Of a DNA stretch of 64,000 nt, positions 1 through 12,737 are shown piece after piece (within the stretch, counting starts at the first letter, position 1; each line of letters starts with the position of its first letter). Below the pieces are notes generated by a model. That model did not search any database and was not told the DNA's origin. It saw only the letters and a program-made list of their open reading frames with translations. This DNA is from Boesenbergia rotunda (taxonomy: Eukaryota; Streptophyta; Magnoliopsida; Zingiberales; Zingiberaceae), in the NCBI GenBank assembly GCA_024364735.1, contig JAGFNQ010002314.1, positions 62,001 to 126,000 of the forward strand, read 5' to 3'. A program made the translations under genes and the position numbers.

Positions 1-138
1 AGGGATGACAGAAGCCGAAAATGGAGAATTTCGCCTAACAGATAATGGGACACTGTACTACGGTGACCGCTTATGTGTTCCGAACCAAGAAGAGCTCCGA
101 AGGAAGATCCTAGAGGACGCACATAGATCTCCTTATGC
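1..138 (+). pseudogene. Ty3/gypsy (Tekay-type) pol scrap, integrase N-terminal region
   Basis: The translation from base 5 contains GDRLCVPNQEELRRKILEDA, closely matching the stretch just before the H2C2 zinc-binding part of integrase in element B (GDRLCVPNDEELRKNILEEA). Similarity stops at base 138, where the LTR end of element B (TGTAGCGACCCG) begins, so this is what is left of an older plus-strand element into which B inserted in the opposite direction. Both the upstream part (off the window) and the downstream integrase core are missing. It cannot make a functional protein. Confidence 0.75.
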
Positions 139-364
139 TGTAGCGACCCGCCTTCTCTGCCTCAGACGGATCGTTACTTGTCTCTACTTCTCGACTCTAA
201 TGCACGACTAAAGAATGCGGAAATCTTTTTTTTCTTCTCAATTTAAATCTATCTATGATATACTAACTCTAATAGTCATGCATGATACCATGTCACACTT
301 TCTTCCTCAAAAACTCCTAAGATGAAACTTATTGAAACTTGCCTCGCCCAACTCCACTTTCGGG

Positions 365-399
365 TATCAGTCGACTGATATTGTATCAGTCAACTGATA
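365..399. repeat. Two adjacent CAGTCGACTG-type palindromes inside the LTR
   Basis: TATCAGTCGACTGATA (365-380) is a perfect 16-bp palindrome. TATCAGTCAACTGATA (384-399) follows after three bases and differs by one base. The same core recurs in element H (61590-61730 and 63925-64000), which belongs to a different retrotransposon superfamily. Confidence 0.8.
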
Positions 400-2179
400 G
401 GCCTGAAAACAGAATTTTTAGATTTCGGCACTTGCTTCAAAACTCCACCAAACCTATACTTTCGAGCCAAATAGAATCATGACACCATTTCTATACTCTA
501 GGCCAGTTTTCCAATCAATTTAGCCAATCAAAATGAATCCATAAACTTGTAATTAGGACTTTTGCGGAAGGAAATAAGCTATTCAAGGTTATATGAACTT
601 TAACAATAGAGTGTGTACCAATCTTGACTCCTATGCATTCATAACACCAAATACATGTTCTATAACCTTGCTAATATTTAAGCAATAAAACTTGATTCAA
701 AGAGAAATTAATACTATCTTGGCACATGCATCTATATTTCTAACAAAGTATCAATATTTCCAACTACTCACACTTCTACTCATCTAATGCCATCATAAGG
801 ATATATATGCTAAATGAAATAACATGAAATCTTCACCCTAAGAAATTGAGCATGTAAAACTATTCAAAGCTTAAATGTTTGCTAAACTCCATAAAGCTAG
901 AACTTGAAATTTGAATAAACTATAACATTGTAATTCAAATAACTAAGTTGTCTCGTCTCAAAGATCTCTCCAAAATCAGCCACCACACACACTTTACTCA
1001 GCACCGCCTCGTCGCCTTCCTTCAGAATTGCTTGCCTTTACCTTTATCTACAGTAAGAGGAAATGCAACTAGTAAGCAAAAAGCTTAGTAAGTACTATCT
1101 AGCTCACAAAATCTCGAAATGTGCAAACATGCTTCTTGAACAATATGAAAATCATATGAGATACTTATATGCTTGAAAGAAAACTAAGAACATGTATAAC
1201 TCAAAACATGCATACTCAAGCATTAATAAATCTCAACTTGCTTTTCTTGGCTCAACTTGAAACTTTAGCTATTCTTTAACTTTTTGAAAACTCTTTAAAC
1301 TTTAGAAACTTTGCTAAAGCATATACTTGAAAATAATAATCACTTGGATCCACTGAAGACGTAAGTACCATCTGATGCGCGTTCCCTAAAAGGTTGGGGT
1401 AGCGAGCCACCAATCCTAATAGAGCAGACCTTGGTCTACCAGGGCCAAGACCTTGGAATTGGACACCTGGATTTCTTTAACGACGCCCTTGGACGCCGGG
1501 TACTGGCCTTAGAAAATAAAATAGCTTTTCTTTCTTTTCTTTCTTATCTGTAAATGCCTTGGCATTTTCTCGAGCACCTTGCGTGCTAAAATCCCTAAGT
1601 CTTGACTTTTGGGGATTTCTTAAGGCCTTGGCCTTTTCTTTTCTTATCTTTATCTTCTCTTTTCTTTTCTCATAGCTTTTCTTGGACCCTAACTCACATA
1701 GGGTACTTAATCAACATATATAAGCATATAATGAACTAAGATCACATGCAAAAACTCAAACAAAAAGGAAATATCTTTTTAAAAACTTTTAAGGAAATTC
1801 TTGCGGAAAAACCGCCTCTTACTGCAGGTGAGCAGTACTTACATTGATATCTTGGACTTACAACCAAGATTGACGTCTAGGACTCGGGAGAAACTTGAGA
1901 TCTCGGAGAATTCTTCGCGCCTACGCGTTCTCCTCGTCGAGACGAATACAACGCTCCGCTTTCTTGATCCCTCCTTGGCCGGCGCCCCTTGGAAGAGAGA
2001 AGAAGGGCTTGGGCGTGTGTGCGTGAGAGGGAGAGGCTGCTTCGCGCGGCTAGGGTGAGGAAGAAAAACCCAAAATTCTAATTTCCTCTCTTAACTTATC
2101 TATTTATACTTATGGGGCGGATTGACCTAACCACACCTTAAATATATATCTCTCCACCCTTTGCTGTGCTTGATACCCT

Positions 2180-2240
2180 AGCCTGGCTAGTCGCGCGCTT
2201 GCCTGGTCTCCTGCTGGTCGCGGGTTCGAACCCCCGGCTG
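2180..2240 (+). other. tRNA-like Pol III B-box inside LTR, antisense to the element
   Basis: GGTTCGAACCC (2223-2233) matches the tRNA gene B-box consensus GGTTCRANNCC exactly and is flanked by GC-rich arms (CGGGTTCGAACCCCCGG). I cannot place a good A-box upstream, so this is a tRNA-derived remnant rather than a tRNA gene. Element A's LTR has a better tRNA-like stretch in the same antisense direction near the same end. Confidence 0.45.
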
Positions 2241-2402
2241 CCCTTAAACGTTTTTCCTTTTTTTTTATATATACTAAACGAACTCGGAAAATTCCATAAA
2301 AATATTCTAAAAATCCCTAAAAATATCTAGAATATTTCTAAACCATTTTTAAATAATTCTAAGGACTTTAAGAACTAAAAATGGGAATTTTGGGGCGTTA
2401 CA

Positions 2403-2417
2403 ATCCCCCATACCTTA
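2403..2417 (-). other. Polypurine tract of element B
   Basis: On the minus strand AAGGTATGGGGGAT lies immediately before the LTR start TGTAACG. This is the expected site and composition for the plus-strand primer of reverse transcription. Confidence 0.75.
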
Positions 2418-2437
2418 TGAAAAGTTCGTCCTCGAAC

Positions 2438-5400
2438 TTAGAATAATTCTGGATATCTCTCTCTCATGCTGTCCTCACGTTCCCAAGTAGCCTCTTCATG
2501 CTTTTGATTCTGCCAGATGACCTTCACTAGTGGCACTTCTTTGTTTCTTAATCTTTTAACTGCCTTGTCCACTATCTGTGTCGGTCTGCTCTCATAACTA
2601 AGATCTTCTTGGATCTGTACTGACTGAGGCTGAATCACTTGGCTAGGGTCGTGAATACACTTCTTTAGCATAGAGACATGAAAGGTACTGTGGATAGCTG
2701 ACATATCCTCTGGTAGGTCCAGCTCATATGCTACCTTACCAACCCTCTTTATGATCTTGTAGGGTCCTATGTAGCGAGGACTTAGCTTGCCCTTCTTGCC
2801 AAATCTCACCACTCCCTTCATGGGAGCGACCTTGAGAAATACTGAATCTCCAACTTGAAATTCAAGTGGCCTACGGCGTGTGTCAGCATAACTTTTCTGT
2901 CTACTCTGGGCAGTCTCAATCCTCTGGCGGATCGTCTGGATAGCCTGAGCGGTCTCATCTATAAGCTCAGTCTGACTGCCTAGTCCTGACTCCATCTCTT
3001 TCTTCTCACCCGCTTCTTGCCAACATATGGGTGATCTACATTTCCTGCCATATAATGCCTCATAAGGTGCCATCCTGATGGTGGCCTGATAGCTATTGTT
3101 GTAGGCAAACTCGGCTAAGCACAGAAATTTGCACCAACTACCTTTAAAGTCCAATGCACAAGCCCTGAGCATGTCTTCTAAAATCTGATTTACTCTCTCT
3201 GTTTGTCCATCTGTCTGGGGATGGAAAGCTGTGCTGAACTGAAGTCTGGTGCCTAGGGCGTCCTGAACACACCTCCAAAAATGGGAGGTGAACCGCCCAT
3301 CTCTGTCAGAAACGATCGACTTCGGAACTCCGTGAAGCCTGATTACTTCTTTCACGTACAGCTGTGCTAACTGCTCTACCGAATGCGATAACTTGATGGC
3401 TAGGAAGTGGGCAGACTTGGTCAATCTGTCCACTATCACCCAAATTGCATCGTGTCCATGGGTGGTCCTTGGGAGACCTGTGATAAAATCCATGGATATC
3501 TCTTCCCACTTCCACTCTGGAATGGGAAGAGGCTGCAGAACTCCTCCTGGTCTCTGGTGTTCTGCTTTGACTCTCTGGCAGGTCAAGCAGGTACTGATAT
3601 ATCTGGCCACGTCTCGCTTGAGTCCAGACCACCAGAATCCTTTCTTTAAATCTTGATACATCTTGGTAGAACCAGGATGCATAGAGTATGGGGTACTGTG
3701 GGCCTCTTCTAGAATATTCTTCCTTAGTTCCTCATCATTGGGGACGCAAAGGCGGTCTCCAAGATAGAGTATGCCACTATCTGATACTCGAAACTCTGAA
3801 TTTTCTGCCTCTTGGATCCCCTGCTTGATCTTCTGGATTTCTGGGTCTTGACTTTGCTTTCTTTGTATATCCACAAGCAGGGTTGACTCTAGAGTCAATG
3901 CAGAAAGTTGCCCAATTATTACTTCGACTCCAAAATCCTTTATTTCTTTCTGAAGTGGTAGAGACAGTGATGATAGGGACATCAGTGCTGCGCAGGATTT
4001 CCTGCTCAGTGCATCGGCCACTTTATTAGCTTTACCTGGGTGGTAGAGGATTTCACAGTCATAATCTTTGACCAACTCTAGCCACCTGCGCTGCCTCATA
4101 TTCAGGTCCTTCTGAGTGAAGAAGTACTTCAAACTTTGATGGTCTGTGAAGATTCTGCACTGCACTCCATACAGGTAGTGTCTCCAGAGTTTTAGTGCGA
4201 AAACCACAGCTGCTAGCTCAAGGTCGTGGGTAGGGTAATTCTTCTCATAGTCCTTGAGCTGTCTGGAGGCGTATGCTATTACTTTACCGTCTTGCATGAG
4301 GACAGCTCCAAGGCCCATCTTGGATGCATCACTGTAGATGTCAAAGGCCTTGTCACTCTCTGGAACAGTCAAGATGGGAGCACTGGTCAGTCTCTTCTTC
4401 AGCTCTAGAAAACTGTGCTCGCATTTATCTGACCATTCAAACTTCTTGTTCTTTCTGGTCAAGGCTGTGAGTGGAGAGGCTATTCTGGAAAAGTCCTCCA
4501 CAAATTTTCTGTAATATCCTGCCAGGCCTAAGAAGCTTCTGATCTCACTGGCATTCTTGGGTCTACACCAGTTGCTGACTGCTTCTATCTTGGCTGGATC
4601 AACTTGAATGCCTTCTTTGGATACAATGTGACCTAGGAAGGTCACCTGATCTAGCCAAAACTCACACTTTGAGAATTTTGCATAGAGCTTCTCCTGCTGA
4701 AGGATCTGCAGCACTATCCTCAAGTGTGTAGCATGGTCCTCTGGAGTTTGTGAGTATATGAGAATATCATCAATAAATACAATGACGAATTTATCGAGAT
4801 ACTCCCTGAAGATGTGGTTCATCAGCTCCATGAAGACTGCTGGGGCATTGGTTACTCCAAAAGGCATTACTACAAATTCATAGTGGCCGTATCTTGTCCT
4901 GAAGGCCGTCCTGGGGATGTCACTTTCTTTAACCTTCAGCTGATGATACCCAGAACGTAGATCTATCTTCGAGAACACCCTAGCCCCTTTTAGTTGATCA
5001 AATAAATCATCTATTCTAGGAAGGGGGTACTTGTTCTTGATGGTTACCTTGTTCAGAGCTCTGTAGTCTATGCACAGACGCATAGACCCATCCTTCTTCT
5101 TCACGAAAAGTACAGGAGCTCCCCAGGGTGAATGACTCGGGCGAATGAAGCCCTTGTCTAGTAGCTCCTGGAGTTGCTCTTGTAATTCCTTCAACTCTGC
5201 TGGAGACATACGATATGGGGCCTTCGAGACCGGACCGGTACCGGGCACTAGCTCGATCTCGAATTCCACTTCTCTGTTGGGAGGTAGTCCAGGTAATTCT
5301 TCTGGGAACACTTCTGGATATTCGCAGACTACCCGTACATCCTCCTGCTTGAGTTCTTTCTTTGCTTCTGAGTCCACTATGTGTGCAAGAAAACCAGCAC

Positions 5401-7072
5401 ACCCTTGCTCTAGCATCTGGTGGGCTGCCAAGGCTGAGAGAAATTTCTGAGTCTTCCTCCTTGGGGCTCCTTGAAACTCGAATGGTGGTTCTCCTTCTGG
5501 GCTGAAAACCACCTTCCTTCTACGGCAGTCCACTGAAGCGCTGTACTTACTGAGGAAATCCATGCCCAGTATGATGTCGAAGTCCTGCATCGCAAGGACT
5601 ATCAGATCGACATATAGCTCTCGGTCCGAAATCTTGATTGGCATAGCCCGGAGCCGCTGGGTGGATTCCATGATTTCCCCTGAAGGGAGAGTTGTCAGGA
5701 ATCTGGACTCCCAACTCTCTGCAGGCACCTGTAACTTACTAGCAAAAGGTACTGATACGAAAGAATGGGTCGCCCCAGTGTCAAACAGTGTAGTAGCTAA
5801 ATGCTGTAAAAGAACTATTTGACCTGTTACGACCGTGGAGGCGCTGGCAGCTTCTTCCTTCGTGAGGGCAAAGACTCTGGCATTGGTTGGAACTGGTGCT
5901 GCTTCCAACCCTCCTTGACTGATCTGAGGTCCCTCCAGTATAGTAGGCATGTAATGTAACTGAGGCTGGCCTCCATACTGTACGGACTGCTGAGGAAGTA
6001 CCTTAAACTTGTTTGGGCAGTCTTTGGATCTGTGTCCCTCTTGTCCACATGAATAGCATCCAGTTACACCCAAAAGGCATGCTCCTGGATGGTTCCTCCC
6101 ACACTTAGGACAAGGTGGATACCTAGCTTGCTTATTCTCTGGTTTTCCTTTTTGGCTGCCAGGCCACTGCTTCCTTTTGTGGTTCTTGTTCTTCCAGTTC
6201 TGGCTATTTGGCTGAGGCTTCTGGCCTCCTATTGTCTTGTTCTCAATCAGGACTGGCTTCTGCTGTGCTCGCTGTGCCTTGATGCTATTCAGGTAGTGCT
6301 CTGAGATTAGAGCACTATTGACCAACTCCTCGCTGGTCTGGGGTCGGTGCGTCCCGCTGTTCACGTTGAGTGCTATCTCAGGGTTCAGCATGCGGAGTAT
6401 CAGTCTGACTCGCTCCTTCTCTGTGCTGACTAGCTCTGGGCAGAGGCAAGCTAGTCTGTTGAATTTCGCGACTGCTTCTCCCACTGGTAGGCTACCCTGC
6501 CTGAACTCCATGAAGTCCTCGTAGTGCTTGTTGGTAACCCGCATGTGGAAGAACTCCTCATAGAACTCTTGCTCGAAATCTGCCCAGCTCATCTAGTTGA
6601 CTATCCTCTTACTCTTGACTCGCTCCCACCACATACGAGCATCTCCAGTTAGGCAGAAGGAGGCACATTTGACCTTCTCGACTTCTGGCCAGTCAAGAAG
6701 CTCCATCGTGCTCTCTAAAGTCTTGAACCAAGCCTGGGCATCCCAGGGCTCAGTCGTGCCTGAGAAGCTTTCGGGTTTCAGCCTCTGCCACTGGACGAGG
6801 TATGCTTCTTGTCTTCGGTTCACGGCAGGGGTCTCCTGTGTGACTGGTGGAACTTCAGCCACCACTGGAGTTCCCACTCCTGCTGTGGGTGGTGTAGGGG
6901 GCACTGGGTGCTGATTCGCCATCAGTGTGGCGATGGTCTTCTGTTGTTCTGTAATCTGAGCTTGCATTTGAGCAATGACTGCCATCAGGTTTGGCTGTTC
7001 TGTGCCAGGCTCACTGTTATCTTGAACTGGAGTTCTGTTATTAGCATTAGGAGCTCGGCCTCTTCTTGCCAT
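2438..7072 (-). pseudogene. Gag-pol polyprotein of element B, one nonsense codon
   Basis: A single frame of about 1,544 codons encodes Gag and the protease, reverse transcriptase, RNase H and integrase needed to copy and insert the element. It starts at 7072 (MARRGRAPN) and is broken only by TAG at 6595-6593, where element A reads Gln. In order: gag capsid region; zinc knuckle CYSCGQEGHRSKDC; protease DTGATHSF; reverse transcriptase with FIDDILIYS; RNase H (YSDASKMGLGAVL); integrase H2C2 finger (ending CLTCQRVKAEHQ), then catalytic Asp in IVSDRDGRFTS and HPQTDGQTERVNQ; and a C-terminal chromodomain-like end (KVIWQNQKHEEATWERED), which in chromoviruses is thought to guide insertion. Apart from the stop it looks intact, so the copy is fairly young. 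Reversion or readthrough of one codon would be needed for full-length product. Confidence 0.93.
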
Positions 7073-7164
7073 CTAATAATGCATAAAGGAACAAGAAATC
7101 ACTACTACATCTCTAGGTATAAACTTGTCTTCTTACTTAGAAATCTGATATCCATTCTAGGGAN
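7073..7164 (-). other. Leader of element B ending at an ambiguous base
   Basis: About 90 bp upstream of the gag start with no primer site or LTR. The N at 7164 is the exact boundary: sequence on its other side aligns to the RNase H part of pol (counterpart near 4081 in B). A real deletion or an assembly join would both give this picture. Confidence 0.7.
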
Positions 7165-10118
7165 CGAGCCATCGGCGTTGTCGCATATTCAGGTCTTTCT
7201 GGGTGAAGAAATACCGCAGACTTTGTGGTCAGTAAAGACCTTGCACTGAGTGCCATATAAATAAGCCTCCATATTTTCAGCGCAAAGACCACCGCTGCTA
7301 ATTCCAAATCATGGGTAGGGTAATTCTTTTCATGGTCCTTTAATTGTCTAGAGGCATAGGCAATACCTTCCATTTTGCATAAGTACAGCTCCGAGTCCAG
7401 TTTGGATGCGTCGCTGTACATATCGAAACCCGTATCACTTTCAGGAAGAGTCAATATAGGAGCGCTAGTCAGCCTCCTTTTCAGTTCAGAGAAACTCTTC
7501 TCACATTCCTCAGTCCAGGTATATTTCTTATCTTTCTTTGTAAGAGCTGTCATAGGGGCTGCAATCCGAGAGAAATTCTCTACGAATTTTCTGTAATAGC
7601 CTGCTAGCCCCAGAAAGCTTCTGACCTCGCTTGCATTCTTGGGTCTGGACCAGTTACTTACGGCCTCAATTTTGATTGGGTCGACCATCACTCCGTCCTT
7701 GGAGATGATATGTCCCAAGAATGATACTTGGTTCAGCCAGAACTCACATTTCGAGAATTTAGCATACAGTTGTTCCTTCTGAAGAATCTATAATACTATA
7801 CTCAGGTGCTCTGCATGCTCTTCGGAAGTCCTTGAATAAATAAGGATGTCGTCAATGAAGACGATCACAAATCTGTCGAGAAATGCCGAGAAAATCCGAT
7901 TCATAAGGTCCATGAATATTGCCGGAGCATTAGTGACTCCAAACGGCATCACTACGAACTCATAATGTCCGTATCTCGTCCGGAAAGCAGTTTTGGGTAT
8001 ATCCTCATTTTTCACCCGGACTTGGTGATAACCAGACCTCAGATCGATCTTAGAGAAAACTGTAGCTCCCTTCAACTGATCGAACAGGTCATCTATCCTG
8101 GGTAGAGGGTACCTGTTCTTTATGGTCACGTTGTTTAATGCCCGATAGTCGATACACATACGCATCGACCCGTCCTTCTTTTTGACGAACAGTACGGGAG
8201 CTCCCCAGGGGGAATGACTAGGGCGGATAAGTCCCTTGTCGAGTAGCTCTTGTAGCTGTCCTTGCAGTACTTTCAATTCAGCCGGCGCCATTCGGTATGG
8301 TGCTTTCGAGATGGGGTTAGTACCAGGAATTAAATCAATAGCAAATTCAACCTCTCTTTCAGGTGCTAACCCTGGTAAGTCGTCCGGAAATACCTCTGGA
8401 TAGTTGCATACAACTTTGACGTCTTCTAGCTTCGGGTCCGCTGTAGGACGAGTATCAACCACATGAGCTAGAAATCCAGAACATCCATTCTCTAACATTT
8501 TCCTTGCTTTCAGAGCCGATAAGAATTTGCCAGTCTTCTTCTTCGGCTCTCCGATAAATTCAAAGAGAATTCCCGTCTCGGGTCGGAAGATAACCCTTCG
8601 TTTACGGCACTCAATAGAAGCGCCGTATTTATTCAAGAAATCCATGCCCAATATTACGTCATAATCTGACATAGCAAGCACTATCAGATCGCAGTAGAGT
8701 TCCCTATCTGCAATTCTGATTGGTGCGGCACGTAGCATTTGGGTAGAGGGCATCACCTCTCCCGAGGGCAATGTAGTCAGAAACTTGCAATCTAGTTCTT
8801 GCAGTGGCATCTCATATCTCGTGGTATATAGCATAGAAATAAAGGAATGCGTTGCTCCAGTGTCAAATAATGCAGTAGCAGGATGACTGTAAATAATTAT
8901 CTGACCTGTGACAACGGTAGAGGCAGTCGCCACGTCTTCCTTTGTAAGCGAGAAAACCCGGGCGTCTGTTGTAGCAGGCGGGGCTTCTAATAGCCCCTGA
9001 TAAATAGGAGTACCATCAATCGCAGCCTGCATATGGTGAAGCTGGGGAGGAGCACCTTTGTGCTGAATATACTGCTGCTGAGGTGCCTTAGCGGCAGTAG
9101 GACACTCTCTGGCAAAGTGTCCTTCCTTCCCGCAAGTATAACATCTCTTGGCATCCCAATAGCATGCCCCAAGGTGCATCTTCCCACAGGTGGCACAAGG
9201 AGGGTGCTTAGGCTTCTTGCCTTTCGAATCACCAGTAGACTTGTTCCATGGCTTCCTTTTCCCATTGTGGTTCTTCTTCCAGTGGGGATTGGTGTTCTGA
9301 GTCTTTTGATTTCCTGACTGACTCTGATTCTGTGTACTGGCTGGGGCCTGCTTCTGCTGGCTGATATTCTTCAGATAGTGCTCAGCATTCAGGGCGCCGC
9401 TGACTAGCTCCTCTGCAGTCTGTGGCCTATGAACGCCACCGGCTACACTCAGAGCAATGTCAGGCCTAAGCATTCTTAGCATTAATCTGACCCTTTCCCT
9501 TTCAGTACTGACCAGCTCAGGACACAATCGTGCCAGTCGGTTAAATTTCTGGACGGCCTCGTTGACAGAGAGATTCCCCTGTCGAAATTCGGTGAACTCA
9601 TCGAAATGTCTGTTGGTCACCCTCATATGAAAGAACTCTTCTAGAAATTCAACCTCGAAATCCTTCCATTTCATTTGATCCACCGATCTTCTGGCCTTCA
9701 CCCGTTCCCACCACATCCGAGCATCGCCGGAGAGGCAAAACGAGACACACTTGACCTTCTCGTATTCCGGCCAGTCAAGAAGTTCTACAGTGCTTTCCAC
9801 TGTTTTGAGCCAGGACTGGGCATCCCACGGCTCGCAGGCACCGGAGAACTTATCCGGCTTCAGTCGCTGCCACTGTATCAAATAGGCTTCCTGTCGGACT
9901 GCTCTGGCCGTAGTGTCCGAGGGCGCCTGTGCAGTCGGAGGCTCAGTGGTTACGGCGTTCTGACTTCCTGCAGGGGTGGCAGTGTTAATCTGCTGGGTCA
10001 TCAGAGTGGTTATCATCTGCTGCTGCTCAGTGACCTGACGCTGCAGCTCAGTGATCACCTGCATCAGATCAGGTGGGGGTGCTGTCTCGTTACCCCTAGT
10101 ACTACGCCCTCTAGTCAT
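7165..10118 (-). pseudogene. Gag-pol of element A, truncated in RNase H
   Basis: The start chosen is 10118 (MTRGRSTRGN), which aligns with B's MARRGRAPN; an open frame extends further upstream but without homology. Seen in order: gag, zinc knuckle CYTCGKEGHFAREC, protease DTGATHSF, and reverse transcriptase with FIDDILIYS. TAG at 7790-7788 replaces a Gln codon (B has ILQQ there) and the frame then continues to 7165. Within RNase H, small indels garble the segment after YSDASK, and a frameshift follows the conserved WR before the break at the N. Integrase is absent. Its products would be the gag, protease and RT parts of a chromovirus; as it stands it is not functional. Confidence 0.9.
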
Positions 10119-10311
10119 ATCTATTAACAGTAAATAGATAGATATAAGACTTAACACCACTTTGTTAGGCAAGTATTAATCATCTCCATATTATGCAAGC
10201 ATAATTCATCTCTATAGTTGTACTGTACATGAAATAAATAAGCGAGTTTAGGATTTCTTACTTGGAAGCGGCAGGAGGAAGCCTGATGTGTGTGTGATGG
10301 AGGGGAAATCT

Positions 10312-10323
10312 GCTCTGATACCA
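10312..10323 (-). other. Primer-binding site of element A (tRNA-iMet type)
   Basis: The minus strand reads TGGTATCAGAGC three bases inside the LTR end (TGTAACGCCC starts at 10327 on the plus strand). This is the initiator-Met tRNA complement used by many plant LTR elements. Confidence 0.85.
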
Positions 10324-11438
10324 ACTTGTAACGCCCGACCTTATATCTACCCTAAAGGTGGGGTTACGGGTCCATACATTCATATCATCCAATCATGTTA
10401 CACATGTATATCCAAACAGAACAGTTACAATACATGAACTAGTAATAAGCATGCTTATTGAAAACTAATTTACCAAGCAAGGTTTTTCATTTCTTTTATA
10501 TCTACATGCATTTACAACCTAATATGAAAATCATTTAACACACTATAGCATGAAATCTCAAGTAAGAATATAGCAAGAGTTATCTAGTCTTAGATACATG
10601 CAAAAGAAGCATATACAAAAGAAGCATTCATAAGCAACCGAAAATAGTAAACATCTAGCATTTTACTGAGCATGCATACTATAGGAATTAGACATTGATA
10701 ATAGTATTATCTAACATGACTTAGGTTCCATATCTCTAACAGTAGAGTAGTCACAATCATCATATATTCAGAGTATAGTAATACAATTTCAATCTTTTAT
10801 CGGAAGCAGTTAGATTCTAGACAAACTAAGGTAGATAGAATCTTTCATCCTTTCCCGAGCCATCACCACACACATCCTCTAGCCTTCCCTCTGCCTCTTC
10901 CTTTAATTCAAGTATTTCTTACCGCTATCTGCAGCATAAGAAAACAACATGAACTAGTAAGCAAAACATGCTTAGTAAGAATCCGGGCCTACTCGCAAAA
11001 TCCATATCGATACATCATATCATGTACTCAGTAATCAAGATAGAACAAGATTAAGCATCATAAGCATCTTATAAAGCATCATAAACATCACATCAATTTA
11101 TCTCTAAGTACTCTACGGAACAAGATTATCACATGATGAGAAAAGTATGCTTTTCAAAAGGTTCCATAATGGTAAGTACTTCAAAATATCATATCATCAT
11201 CCAGGGCCCAGTTGTAGTACCACATCATGCGCGTTCCCTAATAAATTGGGGTAGCGAGCCACCAATCTAATTAGAGCAGGACCCTTCCGTCCTACCAATG
11301 CCATGACCTTAACATGCATATTGGATTTGTTTAACGACCCCCTTCCGAGTCGGGTACACAACTTTCAAAGTAAAGTAATTTATCATGCAATTACTCATAT
11401 ATGTATATGCCTAAAGGTACTCTTAATCTCTTCTCAAA

Positions 11439-11509
11439 GGGACACACCACACATTCGGGTGCTCTTGATCCCCTAGGGACACACCACACATTCGGGTGCT
11501 CTTGATCCC
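11439..11509. repeat. 34-bp direct duplication in LTR of A
   Basis: Two identical 34-bp copies starting GGGACACACCACACATTCGG (11439-11472 and 11476-11509) are separated by three bases. Probably replication slippage. Confidence 0.85.
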
Positions 11510-12737
11510 AGTTTTAATAGAGTAACCCTTTTTAGGCATATTATCAAACACATCATGTTCATATCATCAAGGTGCCCCATGGGCTATAAGGCATGCTTTT
11601 ATACCTAACAAGATAGATCATATAATTTATACACACATCACATATGTAGTAGCATGCTTCATGGTCTCATTAGGTACTTCCCAACCCTAGAACTAGGGTT
11701 GGCCGAAACATACAAGTAAGGGGATTTGGTTTTCCAAGCAAGCATTCATTCAAGCATTTCTACAACCACCTCAAGTCCTTTCATGTCAACAATTGAAACA
11801 TGGTTTATATCTCATATTGGGATTAGCATCCACTAACCCTAATTTACAAGGGGTGGCCGAATGATAAGGTGGGGTTTCTAGGGTTTTTGGACAAGTCATC
11901 ATTCACAAAACAACACACATATATATACAACATTTCATCTACCATTCTAATCATGGGAACATAATAGGATAGCAAGCCACACAAAACCCTAACTTTCCTT
12001 CTTTGGCCGAAAGTTGTAGGGCACTAAAACCCTAATTCTTGTCATCACACATGATGGAAAAATAACATAAATTCATACCCTAAGTTCCTAGGGATATCCT
12101 CATGCATCAAGAAGCAACCAAAGCTCATAAGTGGGTGGTGGCCGAAACTTTGTAGGGTACCAAACCCTAACTTTTGGCCTTCCAAAAATATTTGGAAACA
12201 ACACATATGTATATAAAGTCCCTAGGGTTACTAGCATGCATCAAAGTTTGATCAAAACCCTTCTCTTGGACCCCATACAAGGAGTGGCCGAAACTTCCTT
12301 AAGGAAGTCCTTGTGATTTTTTTTCCAAAGAATTAACCAAGCATACATTCAATAGCAATTATGCCACAGGCGAGAGGACACTTACATCCTAGCGCTGGAA
12401 TTTAACCTTCTTTAAATCGTAGGGTACCCTACACTTGGAGGGTATACGAAGATCCTTTTCTTCCAAATCTTCTCTCTAGTATTCCTTGGTCTTGGTAGAG
12501 AGAAATAACACTTGGCTTCCCTCCTTGCAATTGCCCTAGGGTTAGAACCCTTGGATGAGGTTTTCGAAAATGGACAAGGGAAGAAGATGAAGGAGGTTTC
12601 GGTTTTGGAGAGTGAGGAAGAAGATAAAAAAAGAGGAAGTTATTCCAACTCCATTATTTATACTTCTCTCATGAAAAGACATGTCTCTTCACTCTTACAC
12701 ACTTAACAAGCATGTTTCTTATTCTCTCAACAAGAAA

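Larger units (their letters stand above)
139..2402 (-). repeat. 3' LTR of element B
   Basis: On the minus strand it begins TGTAACGCCCC (ending at 2402, directly after the polypurine tract) and ends GGGTCGCTACA (139), about 2.26 kb. The block at 1376-1502 (GCGTTCCCTAA, GGGGTAGCGAGCCACCAATC, then GTTAACGAC-like text) has a clear counterpart at 11225-11352 in element A's LTR, so A and B belong to related families. Short ORFs inside it (for example 1801-2058) show no recognisable protein and I treat them as chance. Confidence 0.8.
139..7164 (-). mobile_element. Element B: Ty3/gypsy chromovirus, Tekay type, lacking its 5' LTR
   Basis: Minus-strand element: 3' LTR (139-2402), polypurine tract, gag-pol (2438-7072) and about 90 bp of leader. 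It stops at an N at 7164, where the interrupted pol of element A begins. The 5' LTR and primer site that should lie beyond the leader are absent. The C-terminal chromodomain-like end of pol and the LTR ends TGTAACG...CGCTACA fit Tekay chromoviruses. Without the 5' LTR no target-site duplication can be checked; the candidate on the intact side is TATGC (134-138). Confidence 0.85.

Noticed and set aside
3306..3632. Overlapping ORFs on both strands inside gag-pol regions (also 5016-5402, 5145-5450, 9033-9317, 48808-49260)
   Set aside because: Shadows of the long retrotransposon reading frames, no independent similarity.
12131..12706. Two small ORFs (12131-12316, 12512-12706) as host genes
   Set aside because: They lie inside element A's LTR, with no similarity or exon structure; chance ORFs.
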